Below, piece after piece: positions 55,904-64,000 of a DNA stretch of 64,000 bases (within the stretch, counting starts at the first letter, position 1; each line of letters opens with the position of its first letter). The stretch comes from Emcibacter sp. (GTDB taxonomy: Bacteria > Pseudomonadota > Alphaproteobacteria > Sphingomonadales > Emcibacteraceae). The position numbers and the translations under genes were made by a program. The stretch lies in contig JAIOYI010000002.1 of the NCBI GenBank assembly GCA_021741205.1, positions 248,001-312,000 of the forward strand. The letters run 5' to 3'. The notes under the pieces are model-generated. The model was given only the letters and a program-made list of their open reading frames with translations. It had not been told where the DNA came from and did no database searches.

Positions 55904-58649
55904 GTTTTTGCAACTTCTTTAATTGATATATCATGTCCATCGCTTCTCTTGGTGTAAGGTCATCAGGATTAAGACCATTGAGCATAGCCGTTATTTTTGC
56001 CGTTGTACTATTCTTATCTTCCTCTTTTGCTTCAATTTTAGTTTTCATCACCGAGAATAAAGGCAAATCATTGGCAAGATCATCTATTTTCTGACCTTTG
56101 GCGACGCCCTGCCCTTCCTGCTCTAAGCTGTGAAGCACTTGAGTAGCACGCTCAATAACAATTTTGGGCAATCCCGCAAGTTTAGCAACCTGTATACCAT
56201 AGGAACGGTCAGCAGAACCTGCGGCAACCTCGTGCAAGAAAATAATTTCGCCTTGCCAATCCTTAACCTTCATATAATGCAAGGCCATATTGCTCAGTTT
56301 CGCTGATAATGCGGTCATTTCATGATAATGCGTTGCAAATAATGCCCGACATTTGTTGACTTCGTGAATATGCTCAACGGCCGCCCATGCAATGGACAGA
56401 CCATCATATGTCGCCGTTCCACGGCCAATTTCATCAAGGATAACCAATGATCTTTCACTGGATTGATTGAGGATTGCTGCCGTTTCAACCATTTCAACCA
56501 TAAAGGTTGAACGGCCACGCGCCAAATCATCAGAAGCCCCAACACGACTAAACAACCGATCTACAAGGCCAATATGAGCAGATTTAGCGGGAACAAAGCT
56601 TCCCATTTGGGCCATAAGAACGATAAGTGCATTCTGACGTAAAAAAGTACTTTTTCCCGCCATGTTGGGCCCTGTTATCAGCCACAATCGGTTGCCAGGG
56701 CTAAGATTACAATCATTGGACACAAAATGCTCCGCATGGGTCTTTTCCAAAGCAGCCTCGACCACGGAATGACGGCCATTTTCAATGTCAAAAATCAGAC
56801 TGTCATCCACCTTTGGTCGGCAATAGTTTTTTTCTGCGGCCAATTGTGCGAGCGCAGAAGCCACATCCAACTGTGCTATACTCTGGGATGCAAGACTTAT
56901 GGCTTGCCAGTTATTTAATACAACACCGACCAATTCTTCATAAATTTCATGCTCCAGTGCCAAGGCTCTGTCTGCTGCTTGACCTATTTTTTCGGCCAAT
57001 TTTGCAAGCTCATTGCTGCTAAATCTTGCCACATTAGCTAACGTCTGACGATGGATAAAATCCTCATTCAGGGGCGGTGCCATAAGCTTGTCGGAGTGCA
57101 AAGATGTTACTTCGACAAAATAGCCCAATACATTATTATATTTAATTTTTAATCCATTCACACCAGAAAGATCACGATATTTTACCTCTAGGGCTAAAAT
57201 CAATCTCTTGCTTTCGCTAGACAACATACGAAATTCATCAAGGGCCGCATGATAGCTTTTCGCAATAAAATTACCGTCTCTTATGATGGTGGGGAGATCC
57301 TGCGCCAAGGCTCTCGTCAATAAACCAATAATGTCTTGATGGGACCCTAAATTTTGTAAGATTACCCCCATATCCTCTGGCAAAGTCATCGGATTAATTG
57401 TCATCCCCGTCTGGAAATTATATTTTATCTCTGCCGCCTGTTTTAAACCATCCCGAACGGCGGCAAGATCACGGGGGCCGCCCCGTCCCACAGAAAGACG
57501 CGACATCGCCCGCTCCAAATCTGGACAATGTTTCAAAATGTCTCTTATTTTATGGCGAAAAGATTCATGATCACAAAAGGTCGATACCAAATCAAGACGA
57601 CGGCTAATTTCCGCAACATTCATCAACGGCGCATTCAGACGATTATGCAGTAACCGTGACCCACCACCCGTTATCGTCCGATCAATACTGTTAAGGAGGC
57701 TACCCTGCCGTGATCCTGATAAGGTATGAGTGATCTCAAGATTACGTCTTGTGGCACCATCAATGATCATAGAGCTGTTATCACTCATAACATTGGGATA
57801 GGCAATTTTAGGAAGTTTTCCCTTTTGGGTTTCCTGTAAATAGCTGATCAAGGCGCCACATGCCGATAAGGCGGCACGACTAAAATCGCCCAATCCCTCT
57901 AATATGGTCATACCAAATATTTCTTTAAGTGTGATCTCGGCACGACCACTATCAAAACTTGTATTATCCACAAAACTTAAAATAGGCTGCCAATCATTAA
58001 GCACTTCAGATAATTCTTTTGATTCCATAAGCTTTGACGATAAAATTATTTCCCCCGCCCGAAGCCGTGACAATTCAGCCTCAAGCGTATCAAGGCCCAA
58101 ATTTGTCACAAAGAAATCACCTGTTGAAATATCAAGCCATGCCAGAGCGTAATTTGTCTGTACCCGTGTTAGAGCCGCAAGAAAATTATTCTGTTTGGCA
58201 TCCAGAAGATTTTCTTCTGTGATTGTTCCCGGTGTCACGAGCCGCACAACATCTCGCTTAACCACAGATTTATATCCCCGCTTTTTTGCCTCAGACGGGT
58301 CTTCCATCTGCTCGCAAACCGCAACCTTAAAACCCTTTTTAATCAGTCTGGAAAGATAAGTTTCAGAGGCATGTACAGGAACACCACACATAGGAATATC
58401 GTCACCGTTATGTTTTCCCCGCTTAGTCAGGGTAATATCCAGTGCCTCAGAAGCCTTTACCGCATCATCAAAGAAAAGTTCGTAAAAATCTCCCATGCGA
58501 TAAAATAACAAATATTCCTGATGCTTACTCTTAAGTTTTAAAAATTGCACCATCATAGGCGTAACAGCAGAATCGATGTCAGCTTTTTGACTTAATTTTT
58601 TCTTATTATTATTTTGTAGTGTTAAAGTATCCGTCATATAATTCTTCAA
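55896..58649 (-). CDS. mutS: DNA mismatch repair protein MutS
   Basis: MutS recognises mismatches and starts repair. The 917-residue protein has the mismatch-binding Phe-x-Glu motif in [15 protein letters not shown], the connector and lever/clamp domains, Walker [15 protein letters not shown], Walker [17 protein letters not shown] and the [12 protein letters not shown]-loop. Length is normal for MutS I. The C-terminal helix-turn-helix region ends [16 protein letters not shown]. It starts the mutS-glnD-murJ group. Confidence 0.97.
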   Translation of the reverse strand: MKNYMTDTLTLQNNNKKKLSQKADIDSAVTPMMVQFLKLKSKHQEYLLFYRMGDFYELFFDDAVKASEALDITLTKRGKHNGDDIPMCGVPVHASETYLSRLIKKGFKVAVCEQMEDPSEAKKRGYKSVVKRDVVRLVTPGTITEENLLDAKQNNFLAALTRVQTNYALAWLDISTGDFFVTNLGLDTLEAELSRLRAGEIILSSKLMESKELSEVLNDWQPILSFVDNTSFDSGRAEITLKEIFGMTILEGLGDFSRAALSACGALISYLQETQKGKLPKIAYPNVMSDNSSMIIDGATRRNLEITHTLSGSRQGSLLNSIDRTITGGGSRLLHNRLNAPLMNVAEISRRLDLVSTFCDHESFRHKIRDILKHCPDLERAMSRLSVGRGGPRDLAAVRDGLKQAAEIKYNFQTGMTINPMTLPEDMGVILQNLGSHQDIIGLLTRALAQDLPTIIRDGNFIAKSYHAALDEFRMLSSESKRLILALEVKYRDLSGVNGLKIKYNNVLGYFVEVTSLHSDKLMAPPLNEDFIHRQTLANVARFSSNELAKLAEKIGQAADRALALEHEIYEELVGVVLNNWQAISLASQSIAQLDVASALAQLAAEKNYCRPKVDDSLIFDIENGRHSVVEAALEKTHAEHFVSNDCNLSPGNRLWLITGPNMAGKSTFLRQNALIVLMAQMGSFVPAKSAHIGLVDRLFSRVGASDDLARGRSTFMVEMVETAAILNQSSERSLVILDEIGRGTATYDGLSIAWAAVEHIHEVNKCRALFATHYHEMTALSAKLSNMALHYMKVKDWQGEIIFLHEVAAGSADRSYGIQVAKLAGLPKIVIERATQVLHSLEQEGQGVAKGQKIDDLANDLPLFSVMKTKIEAKEEDKNSTTAKITAMLNGLNPDDLTPREAMDMIYQLKKLQKHD

Positions 58650-58890
58650 TTTTAAAATATAAATAAACTATTTTAGTATTTACAAATAATATAATTACAA
58701 TATATACATCAAAAACGTAATATTATTTATTTCATTGAATATTGTCCACTATAGTATTTTATTGTTCATGGGATATATTATTATGCATTTAAGATGGAAA
58801 CACTTTATCTGTTCCGCGTCGGGAAAGCAATTTTTCTAGGCGAAACAAAAAAGCGAAAAATAAAAATAAATAAACAAAAGGACGGAAAAT

Positions 58891-61173
58891 ATGAGCGACA
58901 AGAAAAGTGATTTTGGCAACAAAGAGGCTCTTCACTATCACGCTGTCGGCCGTCCTGGAAAATTGGAAATTGTGGCCACAAAATCCATGACCACTCAACG
59001 TGATTTGTCCCTAGCTTATTCCCCAGGGGTTGCCGCACCCGTACTTGCCATAGCAGAACATCCCAACATGGTTTATGATTACACCGCCAAAGGAAATCTT
59101 GTGGCCATCATTACCAATGGAACAGCCATTCTTGGTCTTGGAAATCTTGGTGCACTCGCCTCAAAACCGGTTATGGAGGGTAAAGCTGTCCTTTTTAAAA
59201 AATTTGCCGATGTTGACGGTATTGATCTTGAGGTTGATACAACGGACGTTGATGAATTCATTAACTGCGTTAAATTACTGGGCCCTACTTTTGGCGGCAT
59301 TAATTTAGAAGACATCAAGGCACCAGAATGTTTTATCATTGAACAGGCCCTGCGGGAGAAAATGGACATTCCCGTTTTCCATGATGATCAACATGGTACC
59401 GCCATCATAACGGCCGCAGGTGTCATAAATGCTATTGATCTGACAAAGCGAGATATTAAAACGGTTAAGGTCGTCGTAAACGGCGCAGGTGCCGCCGCCA
59501 TAGCCTGTACGGAACTGGTTAAGGCTATGGGAATTGCCCATGACAATGTTATTATGTGTGACAGTAAGGGGGTTATATACCAAGGCCGAACAGATGGTAT
59601 GAACCAGTGGAAATCCGCTCATGCTGTCAATACAGAACGCCGTAGTCTTGAACAGGCCATGCAAGGGGCGGATATTTTTCTGGGTCTTTCTGTAAAAGGT
59701 GCGGTAACAAAAGATATGGTCATGAGCATGGCCGACAAACCGATCATTTTTGCTATGGCCAACCCTGATCCCGAAATTACACCTGAAGAGGTCATGGAAG
59801 TGCGCTCTGATGCTATTATTGCAACGGGTCGTTCGGATTATCCAAATCAGGTCAACAATGTCCTTGGCTTTCCTTATATATTCAGAGGAGCGCTTGATGT
59901 TAGAGCCAGCACCATTAATGATGACATGAAAATAGCTGCGGCCAGAGCCATCGCAAAGCTTGCCCGCCAAGACGTACCAGACGAAGTCGCCGCCGCCTAT
60001 AGCGGGGGTGGTCACCCTAAATATGGGCCTGAATATATCATTCCAGCGCCCTTTGACCCCCGATTGATTAGCGCCATATCACCTGCCGTAGCAGAGGCTG
60101 CTATGAAAAGCGGCGTAGCAAGGCGTCCCATTATCGACATGAATGCCTACCGTAAGGAACTGGCCGCACGCCTAAATCCTACCACGGGTTCATTGCAAAT
60201 GATCTATGATCAGTTAGATAAAAACCCAAGGCGGGTCATATTTACAGAAGCCGATGAGGAAACAGTGCTGCGGGCAGCTCTCGGATTTGAACAAAATGGA
60301 TATGGACGTGCCGTTCTTGTGGGGCATGAGAAAAAAATCCGTGATCACCTCGAGCGCATTGGCCATGACAGAGATGATAAGCTAGAAATTCATCATGGAC
60401 GCAGCAGCAGCAAAAGTGCCAAATATGCTGAATATTTATTCGGTAAATTACAGCGTAAAGGCTATCTTTACAAAGATTGTCTCCGTCTTGTTCATTCGGA
60501 TCGTAATGTGTTTGGTGCCTGCATGTTAGCCTTTGGTGATGCTGATGCCATGGTAACAGGATATGACCGCCATTACGCAACGGCACTTGAAAGTATTATG
60601 CAGGTCATAGACCCAATCCCCGGTCGCAAAGCCATTGGACTGTCTATTATCATCAAACAAGACCGTACAATTTTTGTTGCCGATACCGCAATCAATGAAA
60701 TGCCCACCGCCGAGGAAATGGCCGAGATTGCCATACATGCGGCTGATGCCGTGCGTCATTTTGGTATTGAACCACGTGTTGCTTTTATGTCCTATACCAA
60801 TTTTGGCAACCCCACGGGCGGAATTCTCGCCACGACATCCCGTGAAGCCGTCAATGTTTTAGACCGTCAAAAAGTCAATTTCGAATATGAAGGTGAAATG
60901 CATGCGGGTGTTGCTCTTGATCCTGAAATCATGAAATCCTATCCCTTTTGCAGGCTTTCTGGCCCTGCGAATGTGCTTATTATGCCAGGCATGCATTCTG
61001 CCCATATTTCGACAAAACTTTTGCGTGAATTAGGCGGAGGAACTGTGATTGGCCCCGTGCTCGTCGGTTTGCGCCATTCTGTGCAGGTTATTCCTATGGG
61101 TTCTTATGCTTCTGAAATCATTAACCTTGCCGCTCTTGCCGCCCATAATGTGAACATCCATGAGCAGTCATAA
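58891..61173 (+). CDS. maeB: NADP-dependent malic enzyme with fused phosphotransacetylase-like domain
   Basis: It decarboxylates malate to pyruvate with NADP. The 760-residue protein has the malic domain ([12 protein letters not shown] with the catalytic Tyr; [33 protein letters not shown]) and an NADP-binding Rossmann fold ([13 protein letters not shown]) in residues 1-430, and a phosphotransacetylase-like C-terminus (about 440-760) that is usually regulatory, not catalytic. The ribosome-binding site AAGGACGG lies before the ATG. The 241-base upstream region is AT-rich with no gene. It is convergent with olsB (18-base gap). Confidence 0.95.
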   Translation: MSDKKSDFGNKEALHYHAVGRPGKLEIVATKSMTTQRDLSLAYSPGVAAPVLAIAEHPNMVYDYTAKGNLVAIITNGTAILGLGNLGALASKPVMEGKAVLFKKFADVDGIDLEVDTTDVDEFINCVKLLGPTFGGINLEDIKAPECFIIEQALREKMDIPVFHDDQHGTAIITAAGVINAIDLTKRDIKTVKVVVNGAGAAAIACTELVKAMGIAHDNVIMCDSKGVIYQGRTDGMNQWKSAHAVNTERRSLEQAMQGADIFLGLSVKGAVTKDMVMSMADKPIIFAMANPDPEITPEEVMEVRSDAIIATGRSDYPNQVNNVLGFPYIFRGALDVRASTINDDMKIAAARAIAKLARQDVPDEVAAAYSGGGHPKYGPEYIIPAPFDPRLISAISPAVAEAAMKSGVARRPIIDMNAYRKELAARLNPTTGSLQMIYDQLDKNPRRVIFTEADEETVLRAALGFEQNGYGRAVLVGHEKKIRDHLERIGHDRDDKLEIHHGRSSSKSAKYAEYLFGKLQRKGYLYKDCLRLVHSDRNVFGACMLAFGDADAMVTGYDRHYATALESIMQVIDPIPGRKAIGLSIIIKQDRTIFVADTAINEMPTAEEMAEIAIHAADAVRHFGIEPRVAFMSYTNFGNPTGGILATTSREAVNVLDRQKVNFEYEGEMHAGVALDPEIMKSYPFCRLSGPANVLIMPGMHSAHISTKLLRELGGGTVIGPVLVGLRHSVQVIPMGSYASEIINLAALAAHNVNIHEQS

Positions 61174-61191
61174 TCCAGAAATCCGCTATTG

Positions 61192-61995
61192 TTATGTACC
61201 TTCGAAAAGCTGAGGGGTTGTTTCCCTCAGCCGATCCACAAGCAAAAGGATCAGGACATCGGTCGTATTGAACTGCTCATCAATCACAGCACCATCCCCG
61301 ATATAGCAACCGAGTCTGGCATAGCCCCTGACCAATGGGGCCAATTGTCGTTTGGCCTTGCTTCGGTCGATGTCATCCCATTCAAAATAATTCATTTTCT
61401 GATATCGGTTAGGCAGGGCCGGTATATTAAAAGCATCTGGCGTTTTATATTTGTGATATAAATAGGATAAGGGCAACTCCAGATCGCCCTGAATAACGCC
61501 TGCAAGGCTCGCACAACCAAACAGGCAACCCACATTATGACGGACAATATATCGAACAATCGCACGCCACATTAATTGGATAATATTGTTGGATCTATAA
61601 TCTTCCCGCACACAGCTTCGTCCAAGTTCCAATAATTGACGTCCCTTCATCAGACCTTGGAAATAATCATTGTGGAAATTTCTTAAGTCAAATTCCTGAA
61701 AAGAATAAAAACCATGTAGGTTCGAAATTTTCTCCTCAAGAAGCAAGCGGTAAGTGGCCACCACCGCATCATCACCGCTTTTTGTTGTATCAAACGCAAT
61801 CATTTGATCACAAATCAAATCAAAATCATCAAAGTCGCGCCTTTGCTTTGCCATTTCCAAACTGGGTTTGGCGCCCATTTCCTCATAAAAAACGCGGTAG
61901 CGTAATTTTTGCGCTGCGATGATTTCTTGTTCCGAGGTTGCAATACGAACCTCTATATTACCTGCCTTTAAAAGAATATTGTCCAGTTTGTTCAA
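61192..61995 (-). CDS. olsB: L-ornithine N-alpha-acyltransferase OlsB-like (GNAT fold)
   Basis: OlsB makes lyso-ornithine lipid from ornithine and 3-hydroxyacyl-ACP; OlsA then adds a second acyl chain. The 267-residue protein shows IRIATSEQEIIAAQKLRYRVFYEEMG-type opening (here VRIATSEQEIIAAQKLRYRV), DFDDFDLICDQMIAFD, ELGRSCVREDYRSNNIIQLMWRAI and GCASLAGV, as in the hemolysin-like/OlsB group. Its place beside maeB is common in Alphaproteobacteria. No olsA gene is in the window. Confidence 0.85.
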   Translation of the reverse strand: MNKLDNILLKAGNIEVRIATSEQEIIAAQKLRYRVFYEEMGAKPSLEMAKQRRDFDDFDLICDQMIAFDTTKSGDDAVVATYRLLLEEKISNLHGFYSFQEFDLRNFHNDYFQGLMKGRQLLELGRSCVREDYRSNNIIQLMWRAIVRYIVRHNVGCLFGCASLAGVIQGDLELPLSYLYHKYKTPDAFNIPALPNRYQKMNYFEWDDIDRSKAKRQLAPLVRGYARLGCYIGDGAVIDEQFNTTDVLILLLVDRLRETTPQLFEGT

Positions 61996-62182
61996 GTGGC
62001 TAACCTTATTTTGATCAAATACGGAATTTTAACCCATAACGATCACAATATAAAATACACATTAATTTATGACATAATTATATAACGCTATTTAAATTCA
62101 TTCAATTCTTATAAATCATCTTAACATTCATGCAAGAGCAACCTATAAACTGATATATATTTTTAATGGATTTATTTTTAAG

Positions 62183-62731
62183 ATGGCGACTTTTTCTTTA
62201 GCTTGTCCTATTTGCGGTGCAAAAATTTTAACATCAAATAATATCTTTGGTTTTAATTGTGCGTTTTGTGGCTTTGAACGCAAATCAGTAATGGAGAAGA
62301 AAACACATTCCCAATTTACGCTCAAAACATCATTCCGTGATATTCCAAAACTCATGAAAATACATAAAATTCCAGAAATATTTATTGAGGGCATCCAACC
62401 TACAGAGCCCCATTATAAAGACATCACATTATCGCCTCTAAATAAAGAGCATATCAATCTCGATGGCATATGGTCAGATATGATAATTCCCTTTGAAGCG
62501 GATATTTCCCTCTTTTTTCAAGAGAAATTCAGACAGCTTAAACCTCATGGTTTGTTATATCTATCCGCGCCTGTGAAACGCCTCTTTCAAAAAAATGAGC
62601 CATACTATGGTCAGATTAATTTTTTCAAAGCAAAAAATATTATGTTCCTGCTTGAACAACATGGCTTTAAGATGGTCTGGCGCAAGAATAGATTTTCCCA
62701 GAACCTGCGCATTATCGCACGGAAATGCTAG
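62183..62731 (+). CDS. Zinc-ribbon protein with the C-terminal half of a SAM methyltransferase
   Basis: A 182-residue protein not assigned to a named family. It starts with a zinc ribbon (CPIC at about 9-12 and CAFC at about 28-31). The C-terminal 80 residues (FRQLKPHGLLYLSAPV, then FFKAKNIMFLLEQHGFKMVW) match the late strands of class I SAM-dependent methyltransferases of the Methyltransf_12/23 kind. The glycine-rich SAM-binding motif I is absent, so it is probably not an active methyltransferase. It could be a decayed gene or a small binding protein. It overlaps the convergent ampG by 4 bases. Confidence 0.6.
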   Translation: MATFSLACPICGAKILTSNNIFGFNCAFCGFERKSVMEKKTHSQFTLKTSFRDIPKLMKIHKIPEIFIEGIQPTEPHYKDITLSPLNKEHINLDGIWSDMIIPFEADISLFFQEKFRQLKPHGLLYLSAPVKRLFQKNEPYYGQINFFKAKNIMFLLEQHGFKMVWRKNRFSQNLRIIARKC

Positions 62732-64000
62732 TTGCTAATCTTTTTTGCCCTGATGTCATTGGTAACATAACCCATCCTTTTCATCACAACCAAAAGTAAT
62801 ATGCCAGGGATAGCCGCCACCGTGGTGAGTAAAAAAAAGGTTTCATATCCCATGAATTCTTGCATCATACCAGAGGGAGACCCGATCAAAAGTCGTCCAA
62901 GGGACGCAAATGATGTCAAAAGCGCATATTGAGTTGCCGTAAAGGCGAGATTGCATAATCCCGACAAATAGGCAATGGCAATTGTGCCTCCCATGCCTGA
63001 GGCAAAATTTTCAAACCCAATGGTAAAAATCAGCAAGTCCACATCATGTCCCCTCACTGCCAAAAAAGCAAAGCTCAGGTTCGTGACCATCATCAAAATT
63101 GCCGCAATCATGAGACCTCGATATGTGCCAAAACGAGCAAGAATAATTCCGCCGCAAAAAGCCCCCACAAGAACCGCAATAAAACCCACCGTTTTATTGG
63201 CCCAAATAATCTCGTCCTTTGAAAATCCAAGATCACCAATCAAGGGAGCGGTCATTACCCCCGCCATACTGTCGCCAACCTTGAGCAAGACAATAAACAG
63301 CAAGACAACCCACCAACCACGGCGTTGAATAAATTCCTTAAAGGGCATGACCACGGTGATAAAGAAATTCTCCACAAGTTTATCGATAATATCGGATGTT
63401 TTATCGCGCTCAAGCTTTCTGCTGCGAAAGGCATCAATTTCCTTATTGATAAAGTCTAAGCCCTGCACCATGGGTTCCCCAAATATAAAGATTGGAATAA
63501 GGCCAAAAAGCAGCAACAAAGGCATGCTTAAATAAGCCACATCCCAGCCATACCAATCGGCAAATTTTAAGCTCATGACACCTGCAATAAGATTACCAAC
63601 CCTATAGCCAAATTGGGTCATAGCCGCTCCAGCAGGCATTTCTTCATCTTTTAATATTTCAATACGGTAAGCATCTATGACCAGATCTTGACTTGCGCTC
63701 ATAAAACACAGGATCATGGCCATCATGCCAAATATAACGGGATCTTTCGCAGGCGATGTTATGGCAAGCCCCACAATGGAGAGAGCAAGCCCAATCTGTA
63801 TAACAATCAGCCAAGACCGTCTGCGCCCAAACATTTTATACAAAATAGGTAATCGAATAGCGTCAAGTGCCGGCGCCCATAAAAACTTCAAGGAATAGGG
63901 CATCAAGGATAAGGTCAAAAGCCCGATGGTTGACTTTGACACCCCCTCATCAATCAACCAAAATCCCAAAGAGGATAAAAGAAGCGTCAAGGGAAAGCCG
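62728..64000 (-). CDS. ampG: AmpG-family muropeptide permease, start beyond window
   Basis: An inner-membrane MFS transporter for anhydromuropeptides in cell-wall recycling. About 423 residues with around 12 hydrophobic segments are present. AmpG-like features are LKFLWAPALDAIRLP, GRRRSWLIVIQ, the SASQDLVIDAYRIEILKDEE motif and GFENFASGMGGTIAIAYLSGLC. The frame remains open to base 64000 (GFPLTLLLSSLGFW), so the true start lies to the right; the TTG at 63990 is not the real start. Together with AnmK it supports muropeptide uptake and reuse. Confidence 0.9.
   Translation of the reverse strand, partial: GFPLTLLLSSLGFWLIDEGVSKSTIGLLTLSLMPYSLKFLWAPALDAIRLPILYKMFGRRRSWLIVIQIGLALSIVGLAITSPAKDPVIFGMMAMILCFMSASQDLVIDAYRIEILKDEEMPAGAAMTQFGYRVGNLIAGVMSLKFADWYGWDVAYLSMPLLLLFGLIPIFIFGEPMVQGLDFINKEIDAFRSRKLERDKTSDIIDKLVENFFITVVMPFKEFIQRRGWWVVLLFIVLLKVGDSMAGVMTAPLIGDLGFSKDEIIWANKTVGFIAVLVGAFCGGIILARFGTYRGLMIAAILMMVTNLSFAFLAVRGHDVDLLIFTIGFENFASGMGGTIAIAYLSGLCNLAFTATQYALLTSFASLGRLLIGSPSGMMQEFMGYETFFLLTTVAAIPGILLLVVMKRMGYVTNDIRAKKISN

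Noticed and set aside
59305..60015. 236-codon ORF antisense to maeB
   Set aside because: It is a shadow of the maeB reading frame, with a Cys/His/Tyr-rich translation and no recognisable domain.

Overview
The window looks like a chromosomal segment of a free-living, AT-rich alphaproteobacterium. The evidence is a set of lineage-typical genes: the mitochondrial complex I-type subunit NDUFA12, the Caulobacter-type CtrA-degradation factors CpdR and RcdA (DUF1465), a DUF2155-mlaD-NDUFA12 block beside accBC-aat, a divergent rne / amiC-mrcA-prfB locus, a DUF1192 gene, a bactofilin/M23 pair and a long B12-dependent ribonucleotide reductase. Order and genus cannot be fixed by eye. No insertion sequence, prophage, CRISPR array or rRNA operon was seen. 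The segment is mostly housekeeping, with one accessory-looking surface locus at about 40.3-45.9 kb.

Layout. 0-4.2 kb: cysteine supply and Fe-S start (cysteine desulfurase N-terminus, cysE), an alpha/beta hydrolase, anmK and tyrS. 4.2-13.7 kb: a large AsmA/YhdP-like envelope protein, glnE, bcp, a ferritin-like DUF455 protein, an M23 peptidase and a bactofilin. 13.7-24.4 kb: prfB (with a programmed +1 frameshift), penicillin-binding protein 1A, amidase, RNase E, an M48-TPR protease and a DsbA-like protein. 24.4-33.7 kb: thiSG, aroQ, accBC, aat, DUF2155, mlaD, NDUFA12 and nrdJ, the last preceded by a tandem pair of NrdR-like boxes. 33.8-40.3 kb: an EAL phosphodiesterase with a degenerate GGDEF domain, an S24 repressor, a thioesterase, a quinone oxidoreductase, DUF1192, hsp20 with a candidate RNA thermometer, rcdA, tRNA-Lys and cobA.

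40.3-45.9 kb is the most unusual part. A 791-residue surface protein carries 26 copies of GGGGDT plus one shortened copy, a PKD-like segment and a PEP-CTERM-like tail. It is followed by a compact NfrB-like glycosyltransferase ending in a complete 24+5+24 MshEN motif (a c-di-GMP-binding module), and by an NfrA-like TPR/beta-barrel protein. I read this as a small c-di-GMP-controlled exopolysaccharide or surface-adhesion locus. 45.9-64 kb: pepN, a sigma-54 response regulator, cpdR, an N-formylglutamate amidohydrolase, murJ, glnD, mutS, maeB, olsB, a zinc-ribbon methyltransferase remnant and ampG.

Themes that tie genes together: nitrogen control (glnE, glnD); peptidoglycan synthesis and recycling (mrcA, amiC, M23, murJ, anmK, ampG); envelope lipid handling (AsmA-like, mlaD, olsB); cell-cycle proteolysis (cpdR, rcdA); and c-di-GMP signalling (EAL protein, MshEN of the NfrB-like protein). 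Two genes, the M23 peptidase and the NfrB-like glycosyltransferase, appear to start at ATA codons behind good ribosome-binding sites. Starting them at the first ATG would remove their first membrane segment.
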